Part shown: one piece after another, positions 43,386-52,661 of the stretch
Numbering within the stretch: the first letter of the stretch is position 1
Layout of the letters: each line of letters starts with the position of its first letter
Assembly (NCBI RefSeq): GCF_900497695.1
Contig: NZ_UIDD01000007.1
Location: 310,001 to 374,000, forward strand
Direction of reading: 5' to 3'
DNA: 64,000 nt
Origin: Pseudomonas wadenswilerensis
Lineage (GTDB): Bacteria; Pseudomonadota; Gammaproteobacteria; Pseudomonadales; Pseudomonadaceae
Made by a program: the position numbers and the translations under genes
The notes under the pieces: model-generated
Databases searched by the model: none
The model's input: the letters and a program-made list of their open reading frames with translations, nothing else
What the model was told of the DNA's origin: nothing

Positions 43386-46164
43386 AGTTTCTGCAGCCGA
43401 ATCTTTGCGGGATTTGATGTTAAAGGGATGCCATCGAGACCTACAGGATGACCCGCAACTACTGAGTCGGCTGACGTCAGTGCTCGTGCATGATGTATCA
43501 ATCCTTGAGCTTCCTTCAGACACACGGCCACTGCTGCTCAAGCGGTACGTAATGCTCGAAGATGATGGCAAGGACGGAAAAACAACAAGAATCAGGGAAG
43601 GATGCAGAGAGCTTCGTCAATTCTTGTCGAGCCTCGTCGGAATCCGCTGGCCTGATTCGCTGCAGAGTCTCTTGCTCTTGTCGGAAGACCCCATCAGTCG
43701 CAAGTTTGGTGCAGGCACCAGCGTGATCTATGGCCTCTTGATGTCGGGTGACACGAAAGGCATCGTTGAACACCTTTCCCCGCGTGCCGACAAGATCGTG
43801 CTCAATGACGACCAGGCGCATCTGCTGCACCAGATGGTCAGCGACCTGCACCTGGAATCGGTGAGCCGTCGACATAATGCCCTGCGTGTCCTCGCAAACC
43901 TCATGGGTGATCTACCCCAGCGTACTGTGCGTTTGGTACTCGGTCCGCTGTGTACCGAGCTAGCCGCTTCGAGCGATCTGAGATCCATGATCGGGGTCTC
44001 CAAGATTGCTTCTGTTCTAAAGAGCGCCAATCGTGATGATCAGCGTCAAGTCGCCGCGGCGCTTGTTGCGGATGTATGTACGGTCGATAAACAGTTTGGG
44101 TTGAGCCTTGAGAACATGCAGACCCCGAGCCTGGATGACGCAAAATCCATGGCCGCCGGGGCTGTGGAGATTATTCTGCCGGTGCGGGAAGAGCATGGCC
44201 TTTCTGCAACGCAGGATCGCACGTTCGTGAAATGGCTTCAGGAGCGCAACATCACTGTCGCTGGTGTGTCGTACTCATTTCCTTTCAGTACGCTTGAAAG
44301 CTGGATCGTCAGTCATGAAACCATGCTGATGAAGACATTGGGCGTTGATTACGTCACCCTCCTGGGTATCGAAGTAGAGGCGGGGCGGGGCAAGGACATT
44401 GACATGAAGCGTGCGGCGTCCCGTGTAACCGCGCAGTTTGAAGAAATGGCTCAGGCCGGGGAAGAGAGCAGAGCAGAACTGTGGCAGATCATTGGTGGTT
44501 ATCTGACGCTACCGGAAGTTGAGTTGAGCGCCTGTGCATTTGCCGTTATTGAGCAGCATCAAAAACTGATGAGCAGTGAGGCGTTGTTGATTTGTATGAG
44601 CATAGTCATTGACCTGCTCATCAAACATCCCGAACCAGAGATTGACTTCGACCGGGGTTTCAAGTGGTTGATGCAGTGCGCCAGCAGTCGGTTTGACGAA
44701 CTGGATGACGAAGTCAAAGCGCGTCTGGCGGCACTGGCTCAGAATCTGGCGGGTGAGCACTATGCGGATTATGCGGTACCGCTCTATGAAGGCGTGATAC
44801 GGCGAGATGGCAGTCTTTTGGCCACAGTTTCTGAATCTTGGGCAGAATCACTAGCTCAAAAGCTTCCACTGAAATGCTGCGAGGCAATGTTCCGGTGCTA
44901 CGATCGGCTTCCAGTGGCGGTCAAAGCAGCTATAGCGAACTTCCTCGAAACGGGTTCGACAGGGGCGCCCCTGTCTCCGCGCTTCTCTCAAATTTACCAG
45001 CAGGTGGCGATGCTGATCCCCGAGCGCTACTGGAAGGAGCCTGAGTTGCAGGCTCATTTGAACGCTGTATTGAGCCGCTTGCCGACGTTCCTCAACCGAG
45101 GGGACGAAGACTTGAAAGCAATCCTCCCTAGCCTAAGCCAAATCTACCTTTTCGGCGATCCGGCAACGGTTGGTGCCTGTCTGCGAGACACCTTCAAAAC
45201 AGCCAACAGCTATCCAGCACTTCTCAACCTGCTCCATCAGTTCTTCGCAACGACGTGGCCTACAGCAGAAAACGCACCGGGCTATACGCCGCTGAGCATT
45301 TTCAACGACGCAATCTCCACGATGACTTCGTATCCTGCGGAGGCCAAGTCGGGCGTGCTGCGGTCTCTGCAATCCATGATCGACGACGGAATAGTCGACT
45401 CCGCTCAACAAAGCGTTCTGACGTCACTGGCCTGCGCTGTCTGGCAGACCCATGCCGCGGAAGCAGAGACGTTCTTGGTCAACTGCAAAGCAACATTTAC
45501 GGGGGCTCAAGTGGCTGCGTTGCCCGATACTATCCAGTGGAGCAGCGATGAGGAGATCGCGCGCTTGGAGAAGGTGTGGGGCAATCTTGCGACCAAGTTG
45601 ACTGCAGTTGAGCAAGTCGGTGCGACGTACCTGATTTTGGGCAAAGGACAGCTTCGCAGGTCGAACTTGCCAGACCAGTGTCTCACACTTTGGACGAGAT
45701 CTCTCGGCAAGCAGGCATTCCAAATCGTCAAACAGGCGCTGCTTGCTGGCGCCGTCGCAGACGATGGTCGTCGTCGCTTGTGGCGTCAGATCACTTCACT
45801 GGCGGAGAGGCCGAATGATCTTGAGTTGCTCGAGGTGGCGGTGCTCCTGCTTGAGTTGGCTGACGCTCCGGAGACAGGCTCTGCCGTCATTACAGATCTT
45901 AAACAAATAGCCGAGCGCTTTAGCGATCAGGCCCAGCGCTACGATATCGCGAAAGTATTGCTGCTTCATCTCCCTCGATGCGCATCGATGGCCGTCAAGG
46001 CTCACTTGGCCGTGCTGGCTTACCAGCTAGGCTCCTCGGCCGTGCTTAAGACTGTCGATGCAGCTTCGCTGGGTGAAAGTGATTTGAAAGTCATCGCCGA
46101 CAAGTTCGGCAAGAGTCGAGAATTGACGAGCCTGCGCAAGCGGTTTGAAAAATTGAACGTTTGA
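43378..46164 (+). CDS. Large helical-repeat protein, probably 5'-truncated
   Basis: 928 codons are open. The protein is almost entirely helical, with HEAT/TPR-like repeats, and has no membrane segment, signal peptide or Walker motif. The candidate ATGs at 43378 and 43417 have no convincing ribosome binding site. It begins within the region where the integrase loses similarity, so the two genes are joined head-to-head. It may be the C-terminal sensor half of a larger NTPase such as those of the STAND or KAP type; this is inference. Confidence 0.55.
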   Translation: MLGVSAAESLRDLMLKGCHRDLQDDPQLLSRLTSVLVHDVSILELPSDTRPLLLKRYVMLEDDGKDGKTTRIREGCRELRQFLSSLVGIRWPDSLQSLLLLSEDPISRKFGAGTSVIYGLLMSGDTKGIVEHLSPRADKIVLNDDQAHLLHQMVSDLHLESVSRRHNALRVLANLMGDLPQRTVRLVLGPLCTELAASSDLRSMIGVSKIASVLKSANRDDQRQVAAALVADVCTVDKQFGLSLENMQTPSLDDAKSMAAGAVEIILPVREEHGLSATQDRTFVKWLQERNITVAGVSYSFPFSTLESWIVSHETMLMKTLGVDYVTLLGIEVEAGRGKDIDMKRAASRVTAQFEEMAQAGEESRAELWQIIGGYLTLPEVELSACAFAVIEQHQKLMSSEALLICMSIVIDLLIKHPEPEIDFDRGFKWLMQCASSRFDELDDEVKARLAALAQNLAGEHYADYAVPLYEGVIRRDGSLLATVSESWAESLAQKLPLKCCEAMFRCYDRLPVAVKAAIANFLETGSTGAPLSPRFSQIYQQVAMLIPERYWKEPELQAHLNAVLSRLPTFLNRGDEDLKAILPSLSQIYLFGDPATVGACLRDTFKTANSYPALLNLLHQFFATTWPTAENAPGYTPLSIFNDAISTMTSYPAEAKSGVLRSLQSMIDDGIVDSAQQSVLTSLACAVWQTHAAEAETFLVNCKATFTGAQVAALPDTIQWSSDEEIARLEKVWGNLATKLTAVEQVGATYLILGKGQLRRSNLPDQCLTLWTRSLGKQAFQIVKQALLAGAVADDGRRRLWRQITSLAERPNDLELLEVAVLLLELADAPETGSAVITDLKQIAERFSDQAQRYDIAKVLLLHLPRCASMAVKAHLAVLAYQLGSSAVLKTVDAASLGESDLKVIADKFGKSRELTSLRKRFEKLNV

Positions 46165-46535
46165 CGCATTTACGCTCGGGAAGATGGGTCGAGATTTACT
46201 GTGGCTGCCATATCGAGGCGGCCACAATTGTTGCCGCCTTTGCTTGGTAATACGCCGGTTTATGCGTGCTGCTAGAGCCTAGCTGGATTCAACACGCAAG
46301 ACATACGATCTGAAGGTTGCTCCTAGGGCGAGGAAATTTTGAAATTGAGAATTTTAGGGCGAGGCTGTTCTAAATTTCTACGAATTAACCGTAGGTGCGT
46401 GCGAGTTTCGCAAGGAAAGTCTCGAATTTCCGCAGTCGCGAGTCGAATCAGTGTTTTACGAGCCTCATGAACATTTCTAACATAGCACCTCATTTAACAT
46501 AATATACATTATGCGTAGTCAACTATAGAAGCACG
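46165..46535. other. AT-rich gene-free stretch at the island edge
   Basis: About 370 bp, clearly AT-rich toward 46480-46530, no coding frame. It separates the accessory region from the conserved hydrolase-LysR pair and may hold the right border of the island; no att repeat was identified. Confidence 0.35.
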
Positions 46536-46575
46536 CGGGTGGTGGCAGGACAGATTTCAATCCTGCCACCACCCG
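46536..46575. terminator. Hairpin terminator of the serine hydrolase
   Basis: CGGGTGGTGGCAGGA and TCCTGCCACCACCCG form a perfect 15-bp stem with a 10-base loop, 19 bp beyond the hydrolase stop. Confidence 0.75.
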
Positions 46576-46593
46576 ACTCCAGCCTCTACGACT

Positions 46594-47949
46594 TCAGTGC
46601 TCGGCGCCCAGCGCTTGACTCACGGCATTCACGAACAACGCCTGCTCGTCATACAGCGAGCTTGGTGTCTCTGCGTTCTTCCAGGTCGACCACTGCACCA
46701 TCACCAGTTTCTCCGCTGGATTGATTGCGATGGTCTGGCCGTAAATCCCCAGCGCCCAGAACGTTTGCTCGCTGGTGGCGGTTTTCTTCGGCTCGGCATT
46801 GGCGTCCGGTGCCGGCGCCGAGTACCACCATTGATAGCCGTACTGACCATTAGGTGCCGATGGTGTCACCGAACCCTTGGCAGTCGTCCAGTGCGTCGAA
46901 CGTGCAATCCAGTCATCCGGCAGTATTTTCTCACCGGATGGCAGCTGACCACCGCTGAGCACAAACTGGCCAAAGCGGCCCCAGTCACGCAATGCGGCGT
47001 TGAAACCGTGGCCGCCCATGTCGACCTTGTCTTTGACCAAGGCGTGCCAGATGCCATCCTGCTGCATGCCGTAACGGCTCCACACGCGGCTTTCCAGGTA
47101 CTTGGCAATGGTCATGCCCGTGGCGTTTTCCAGCACGCGGCCCACCAGCCAGGCGCCGCCGGTGTTATAGGACCAGACTTCGCCCGGCTTGACCCCGGGT
47201 TTGCGTTTGACCGATTTGACCAGGTTGAGCACGCAGTCGTATGGCGCAGGCTTGGCCTCACACTGGGTCATATGGGAAAAATCGGAGTCAGGTGATGCGT
47301 AGTTTTCATCCCAGATCACGCCTGAGGTGTGCTGCATCAGTTGATGCAAGGTTACGTCTTGCCACGCCGTGCCTTTGAGTTCAGGGATATACAGGGTGAT
47401 CTTGTCGTCCACCGATTTGATCTTGCCTTCCTTTATCGCCACGCCCACCAGCACGCTGACCACTGACTTGGCCACTGAACGCGAGGTCCACAGGGTATTT
47501 TCGGTATTGCCCTTGCCGTAATACTCGTAGGCAATCTTGCCGTCCTTGAGGATCAACAGGGCGGTGACGTTCTGGTTGGCGATGTAGTTATCGATGTTGT
47601 AGTTATTGCCGTTCATTGCATAGTGAATGGCTGGCATCGGGCTGCCGGCCGGTGCTAACGGCGATGGTGTGGCGCCTTGGTTACTGAATACATCGCCTTC
47701 GTACAGGCGGTAGGTATTACGAAAACCCACTACCCGCGTGGCCTGGTCCCAGGTCAGCATGTTGTGGGGATCGGGCAGCGTTTCGTCGTAGGGTTGCGGG
47801 CAGACTTTCAGCCCCGGAACGCCGCAGTCTACTGCTTGGGCGACAGCTGCCAGGCTAGCGCTGCTATGAGTTAAACCCAGTGTGGCGATGGCCAGTGCCA
47901 GCACCGAAAAAGCCTGGGTGGATTGTTTTTTTATTGTTCTGCGTAACAT
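46594..47949 (-). CDS. Serine beta-lactamase-like hydrolase, exported
   Basis: 451 residues from the ATG at 47949 (GAGGAAG 6 bases upstream; a longer frame has none). Signal peptide 1-34. The class C/PBP4-like motifs are S-x-x-K in TSRSVAKSV and YxN in WSYNTGGAW. It resembles esterase/6-aminohexanoate-dimer-hydrolase relatives more than true AmpC. The divergent LysR gene, 122 bp away, is its likely regulator. Confidence 0.82.
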   Translation of the reverse strand: MLRRTIKKQSTQAFSVLALAIATLGLTHSSASLAAVAQAVDCGVPGLKVCPQPYDETLPDPHNMLTWDQATRVVGFRNTYRLYEGDVFSNQGATPSPLAPAGSPMPAIHYAMNGNNYNIDNYIANQNVTALLILKDGKIAYEYYGKGNTENTLWTSRSVAKSVVSVLVGVAIKEGKIKSVDDKITLYIPELKGTAWQDVTLHQLMQHTSGVIWDENYASPDSDFSHMTQCEAKPAPYDCVLNLVKSVKRKPGVKPGEVWSYNTGGAWLVGRVLENATGMTIAKYLESRVWSRYGMQQDGIWHALVKDKVDMGGHGFNAALRDWGRFGQFVLSGGQLPSGEKILPDDWIARSTHWTTAKGSVTPSAPNGQYGYQWWYSAPAPDANAEPKKTATSEQTFWALGIYGQTIAINPAEKLVMVQWSTWKNAETPSSLYDEQALFVNAVSQALGAEH

Positions 47950-48071
47950 CAGCGCTTCCTCGACGTTCAATGAATTTCCGCCAGTCGCTTTCGAGCTTAT
48001 CAACTTGCTGGAACTGGAAAAGAACAATAAAGTCCGGGTCGATATTAAAAAAACTAACAACAGTGAATGCC

Positions 48072-48983
48072 ATGCCAAGCGACCGGCTTCCTCCGCTCAA
48101 TGCCATTCGTGCCTTCGAGGCGGCTGCTCGCCTGGGCAGTTATGTCGCCGCTTCCCGGGCCCTGCACGTGACCCAGCCCGCAATCGGCCGGCACGTGAAA
48201 AACCTTGAAGACTGGCTTGGCGTAAAGCTGCTGGAGCGCACACCACGCGGCGTTACCCTCACCGCGCCCGGGCTTGAGTTGCATCAGGCAGCGACCCTGG
48301 CACTGAAGATACTGGCCGATGCCGGCTCGAAGATCGCATGCCGGCAACAGGAACGCTGGCTGCGCATCCTCTGCGTGCCGGCGTTCGCTTCGCGCTGGCT
48401 TACGCCGCATATCGACGCTTTGCGCAGCCTGCGGCCGGGCCTGAAGCTGGCCATCGAACCCAACGCCTCGTTCACTTCGGTGGATGCCCGTCAAGCCGAC
48501 CTGGGTATTGGCTATGGCTTGCCAGGTGAACACGCCGGGGTATTTCTGACCATGATCAAACCTGCAGTTTTCCCGGTCTGTTCGCCGGCGTACCTGGCGA
48601 AATTGCAGCGCGAAACCCTCCAGGTGCAGGACCTGCCAACCTGTGACCTGATCCACGTCGACGACGGTACCTGGTGGACCAGCTGGTTCGCGGCGCTGAC
48701 GTTAACGCTCAAGGTCAGGTCCAATGCCTCGCACATGAGCAACGACATTGCCTTGAACCTGGCCCGACGTGGGCATGGGATTGCTCTGGCGACCGATGTG
48801 CTGGTCAAGCATGAGCTGGCAGACGGCTCCCTGGTGCGCTGTACCGATGCGGCGGTCGCACTTGAAACCTATCAAGTACTGACACCGCAACAACCACTTT
48901 CGGAAGATGCCGTGTGGTTTATCGAGTGGTTGAATCAGGCCTTGCGCGAGGAGTTTCCCCACGCGGCCGTTGAACACGACTGA
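48072..48983 (+). CDS. LysR-family transcription regulator
   Basis: 303 residues from the ATG at 48072. HTH: LGSYVAASRALHVTQPAIGRHVKNLEDWLG, shortened here to its core RALHVTQPAIGRHVKNLED. The effector-binding domain follows (LRILCVPAFASRWLTP). The family of GcvA/AmpR-like members often lies divergent from the gene it controls. Start signal is weak. Confidence 0.85.
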   Translation: MPSDRLPPLNAIRAFEAAARLGSYVAASRALHVTQPAIGRHVKNLEDWLGVKLLERTPRGVTLTAPGLELHQAATLALKILADAGSKIACRQQERWLRILCVPAFASRWLTPHIDALRSLRPGLKLAIEPNASFTSVDARQADLGIGYGLPGEHAGVFLTMIKPAVFPVCSPAYLAKLQRETLQVQDLPTCDLIHVDDGTWWTSWFAALTLTLKVRSNASHMSNDIALNLARRGHGIALATDVLVKHELADGSLVRCTDAAVALETYQVLTPQQPLSEDAVWFIEWLNQALREEFPHAAVEHD

Positions 48984-49026
48984 GCCGGAAAGCACTCTAC
49001 TGCCCTGCTCTCTTATAAGCTTAAAA

Positions 49027-49062
49027 TATAACTCAACTAAATAACTATTTAGTTGAGTTATA
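49027..49062. terminator. Perfect 17-bp AT-rich palindrome after lysR
   Basis: TATAACTCAACTAAATA and its exact complement are separated by two bases. It begins 44 bp after the lysR stop. It could terminate lysR transcription or serve as an operator; the near-zero loop would suit a protein-binding palindrome. Confidence 0.5.
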
Positions 49063-49309
49063 AGTGACGAGCATAAAAAGGGCTTTGGTGGATAGCCACA
49101 GCCCCCCTGCTCCTCCTGTTTAGGGTGGCCTGGGCGCTACTGGAAATCGTTTTTTTACAATTCATAGCATTTTGACCTTTCTGCGCTAACGTCAAATAAC
49201 AACGACAGTTATTCAAACCAAAAGAGCAGTCCCCTCTCGGGATCGCCAGGCGACCAATAGGTGTGAACGATCCGTACAAGCGGACCTAAACCAGACAAGG
49301 AAGCAGTGA

Positions 49310-50551
49310 ATGAACAATGATTACGTGCAAGTACTCAAGCGAGCTGCGTGGACTTTGGTTTTCACTGGATTACCTGCCAGCATGGCCCTGGCAGCCCCCG
49401 GCAACTGTGCAACACTAGCCCCCCTACCCGCCGTCCTCGAAGTCGGTGAAGGCATGCAAACGGTGATGAGCTCGGATGTGGCCATCACTCGATTGGCTGT
49501 CGGCGATCCGAAAATCGCCGACGTGCACCTCAATGACAATAAAGACTTCCTGGTGACCGGTATTGCCCCCGGCGCTACCAGCCTGATGGTCTGGACCGCA
49601 TGTTCCAGCTCACCTCGCCAGAGCATGGTGTTTGTCCAGGGCAAAGGGGCCGGTTCGCTGGTGAGCACGGTGATGCCGCCCTCGGAAGACCCAACGCTGC
49701 CCAGCCAGGTACAGACCGATATCCGCTTTGTCGAGGTCAGCCGTACCAAATTGAAAGAGGCCAGCACGTCGATCTTCGGCAAAGGCGGCAGTTTCCTGTT
49801 TGGCTCCCCCGGCACCGTCCCCCTGGTGACCGTGTCGCCCGGCCAGCTTGGCAACACGGCAGCCCGTATCCCGCTGGATAACGGCAGTTTCAATATCGGT
49901 TTCGGTGGCGGCAACGTGCTTGGCTTGATCAACGCGCTCGAAGGCAGTGGCTTTGCCTACACCCTGGCGCGTCCGAGCCTGGTGGCGTTGAGTGGTCAGA
50001 GTGCGAGCTTCCTGGCCGGCGGCGAGATACCTATCCCGGTACCCAGCAGTGGCAGCGACACGGTCACCATTGAGTACAAAGAGTTCGGGATTCGCCTGAC
50101 CCTGACGCCAACCATCATTGGCCGCGATCGCATCGCCTTGAAGGTGGCACCGGAAGTCAGTGAACTCGACTATGAAAACGGCGTGAGGATCCAGGACTTT
50201 ATCGTTCCCGGGTTGAGGGTGCGCCGCACTGACACCAGTATTTCCCTGGCTGACGGTGAGAGCTTCGTGATCAGCGGCTTGATCAGTTCGACCAATACCT
50301 CATCGGTGAGCAAGTTCCCTGGCCTGGGCGACGTTCCGATTCTTGGGGCGTTCTTTCGCGACTCCACCATCAGTCGCGAGGAAAAGGAGCTGCTGATGAT
50401 CGTGACCCCGCGCCTGGTACAACCGCTGGCGGCGGGTGCCCGACTGCCTACATTGCCGGGTGAAAAACTGCGTAATTACGACCCGAACTGGTTCCGTATG
50501 TATTTCCTCGAAGACGGTAACTTCGACAAGCTCAGCGGCTTGTCGAAATGA
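49310..50551 (+). CDS. rcpA: Tad pilus secretin RcpA/CpaC
   Basis: 413 residues. Signal peptide 1-28. An N-terminal BON-like pilus-assembly domain (VLEVGEGMQTVMSSDVAITR) precedes the secretin domain (SLVALSGQSASFLAGGEIP, and IKSFVISGL-type VISGLISS). It forms the outer-membrane channel of the Flp pilus. A tadD-like gene follows after 26 bp on the same strand; the rest of the locus is convergent on the other strand. Confidence 0.92.
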   Translation: MNNDYVQVLKRAAWTLVFTGLPASMALAAPGNCATLAPLPAVLEVGEGMQTVMSSDVAITRLAVGDPKIADVHLNDNKDFLVTGIAPGATSLMVWTACSSSPRQSMVFVQGKGAGSLVSTVMPPSEDPTLPSQVQTDIRFVEVSRTKLKEASTSIFGKGGSFLFGSPGTVPLVTVSPGQLGNTAARIPLDNGSFNIGFGGGNVLGLINALEGSGFAYTLARPSLVALSGQSASFLAGGEIPIPVPSSGSDTVTIEYKEFGIRLTLTPTIIGRDRIALKVAPEVSELDYENGVRIQDFIVPGLRVRRTDTSISLADGESFVISGLISSTNTSSVSKFPGLGDVPILGAFFRDSTISREEKELLMIVTPRLVQPLAAGARLPTLPGEKLRNYDPNWFRMYFLEDGNFDKLSGLSK

Positions 50552-50577
50552 GCACCAGGACATTGCAGGAGCACAGC

Positions 50578-51315
50578 ATGAAGACAATGATTGCGGCGTT
50601 GGGACTGGTGATGCTCAGCGGCTGCGCCACCGATGGAGGCGCACGATGGTCGGGCATGGGCTCGGCCTCGTGCGCCAAGCCGAGCCCGGATCAGGAGCTG
50701 TCGCTGAGCATGGCCGATGACATGATCAGTGACGGCAAGTTGCACGCAGGCTTGGCCAATCTGCAAAACCTGCCGCCTGACCTCGCGGCCGTGCGCCTGC
50801 GCAAGGCCAAGATCTACCGCATGCTTGGGCAAAACGAGGCCGAGCCGTTGTACCGCAGTTTGCTGGGGACTTGCCTCGCCGCCGAAGGGGAACACGGCCT
50901 GGGCCAGTTGGCCGCCGCGCACACCGACACCGAGCAGGCGCTAAAGCACTTGCAGCGGGCCGCGCAACTGTCCCCCACTGACGAGAAAATTCGCAACGAC
51001 CTGGGCGTGGTCTACCTCAAGCAACTGAAACTCAAAGAGGCACGTTTCGAGTTCATTACCGCCATGGAATTGAAGCAGTCCGATCAGTTGGCGGCCGTCA
51101 ACCTGGTGACCTTGCTGATTTATCAAGGCAACTGGAAGCAAGCCTCGGAGTTGGTCAGTCGCATGGGCTTGAGCCCCGAGCAAGTCAGCGAAGCCCAGGT
51201 ACGCGCCGAAAAACTCAAAAGTTCGGCCAAGGCCGTAGCAGTACCCAGTGATCGGGTAGCAACGGTGCTCGATCCGTCGCCATCCGGTGTCAATCCGCCA
51301 ACAACGCAGAGGTAG
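50578..51315 (+). CDS. tadD: TadD-like TPR lipoprotein
   Basis: 245 residues from the ATG at 50578 (GCAGGAG 6 bases upstream). Lipobox LSGC (14-17) followed by TPR helices (GQLAAAHTDTEQALKHLQRA, KIRNDLGVVYLKQLKLKEA). In Tad systems TadD is an outer-membrane lipoprotein that helps secretin assembly. Confidence 0.85.
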   Translation: MKTMIAALGLVMLSGCATDGGARWSGMGSASCAKPSPDQELSLSMADDMISDGKLHAGLANLQNLPPDLAAVRLRKAKIYRMLGQNEAEPLYRSLLGTCLAAEGEHGLGQLAAAHTDTEQALKHLQRAAQLSPTDEKIRNDLGVVYLKQLKLKEARFEFITAMELKQSDQLAAVNLVTLLIYQGNWKQASELVSRMGLSPEQVSEAQVRAEKLKSSAKAVAVPSDRVATVLDPSPSGVNPPTTQR

Positions 51316-51317
51316 TG

Positions 51318-51578
51318 ATGAAACAGAACATACTCAGCTGCCTGGGACTGTTGCTTCTTCCGCTCGCCGCCCAGGCCATCGAACCCGGTCCTTCATCGCC
51401 ACAACAGCAGGAAACCGAAGCCTGGTTACTGCTGCAGTCTCGCGGTCAGGCCGCTTCGCCTATCCGGCAAACAGCCGCGGCCAGCGAGCGCGACCTGAGC
51501 CTGCAACGCTGGCTGGAGAGTTACAAACATCCCATCCCTCCGTTCTACAAGGAGTACTCCGGCGGACAGAGGAAGTAA
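51318..51578 (+). CDS. DUF3613 small exported protein of the Tad locus
   Basis: 86 residues with a signal peptide (cut near AAQA). The motif ATEAWLLLQSRGQAAS-like TEAWLLLQSRGQAAS and QRWLESYKHPIPPFY match small proteins usually found after tadD. It begins 2 bases after the tadD stop. Function not established. Confidence 0.75.
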   Translation: MKQNILSCLGLLLLPLAAQAIEPGPSSPQQQETEAWLLLQSRGQAASPIRQTAAASERDLSLQRWLESYKHPIPPFYKEYSGGQRK

Positions 51579-51590
51579 CCCTTAACAGCA

Positions 51591-51640
51591 ATGGGGCCTC
51601 TGCCTCCAGCGGGTTTACCCGCTGGAGGCAGAGGCCCCAT
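51591..51640. terminator. Perfect 23-bp hairpin between convergent Tad operons
   Basis: The arm ATGGGGCCTCTGCCTCCAGC plus GGG at 51591-51613 is exactly complementary to 51618-51640, with a TTTA loop. It lies between the plus-strand rcpA-tadD operon and the end of tadC, so it would act in both directions. No U-tract follows, and the stem is longer than usual. Confidence 0.7.
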
Positions 51641-51665
51641 GTCGTTGAGGCTTGCCCGCCTCTGC

Positions 51666-52634
51666 TTACAGCTTTCCGAAGACCTTGAACACGCCAATGA
51701 TTGCTGGGCCGATAGCCACCAGGAAAAAGCTCGGCCACAGGCAGAAAATCAGTGGGAACATCAGTTTTGTGCCGATCTTAGCCGCTTTCTCTTCCGCCAA
51801 CTGGGTGCGCCGGTCGCGAAACTCTTCAGCGTAGATACGCAAGGTGGCCCCGACACTGGTACCAAAGCGGATGCTCTGCGCGAGCAAGCTGACCAGCCCG
51901 CGAATGTCTTCCAGGCCGGTACGTTCGGCCAGGCGCTTGAGCGCTTCGGTACTGGGGATCCCCGCGCGGATCTCGGAATTGACCAGCGCCAGCTCCACGG
52001 CCAGATCGGGTTGGCTGACCGCCATTTCCTCGGATACCCGCTCGATCGCCTGGGGCAAGGCCAGGCCCGACTCGACACACACCACCATCAGGTCCAGGGC
52101 ATCCGGGAAGGCGACGAGCAATCGGGTCATCCGTGCCTGTTTGCGCGCGTTGACGTAAATGGACGGCAACAGCCACGCCACACCCAGCGCCGTGATCAGC
52201 ACGACGATGCCCACGGTCAGCGACAGTTTTGGAATCAGCGGCAATGCCAGCACCGTAAGGCCCACCATGGCCAATGGCAACAACAGGCGAATCGCCCAGT
52301 ACATCTGCACCGCTGCGTGCGAACGATAGCCGGCATGGGTCAGCAGCGTTCGGGTCGCCGAGGGCTGGCCCTCCTCTACCGAAGAAAAGCGCTGGCCGAC
52401 TTGCTCCAGCAACAGCTGCAGGTTGCTGGGCGCGCTTTGCCCGTAGCTCTCCCCGCCATGACCGCGTTTAATCAGCAAAAGACGGCGCTGTACCGGGTCT
52501 TGCAACCCCTGCACCAGCAACACCAGCGTTGCCACCGCGAGCACTACGCTCAAACCGATGGCCCCCGCGAACAACAGGCGCGCCAGTTGCTCGTCGCCCA
52601 CCGCACTGTTGATCAGACTCAGCAGATAGTTCAT
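51666..52634 (-). CDS. tadC: Tad inner-membrane platform protein TadC
   Basis: 322 residues. Type II secretion F domain with three to four membrane segments; the F-domain is RLLVAFPDALDLMVVCVESG through LAERTGLEDIRGLVSLLAQS. It is the second platform protein of the Flp pilus machine. Follows tadB after 27 bp. Confidence 0.92.
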   Translation of the reverse strand: MNYLLSLINSAVGDEQLARLLFAGAIGLSVVLAVATLVLLVQGLQDPVQRRLLLIKRGHGGESYGQSAPSNLQLLLEQVGQRFSSVEEGQPSATRTLLTHAGYRSHAAVQMYWAIRLLLPLAMVGLTVLALPLIPKLSLTVGIVVLITALGVAWLLPSIYVNARKQARMTRLLVAFPDALDLMVVCVESGLALPQAIERVSEEMAVSQPDLAVELALVNSEIRAGIPSTEALKRLAERTGLEDIRGLVSLLAQSIRFGTSVGATLRIYAEEFRDRRTQLAEEKAAKIGTKLMFPLIFCLWPSFFLVAIGPAIIGVFKVFGKL

Positions 52635-52661
52635 GACCCCCTCCTCGACACCTGGCGATGT

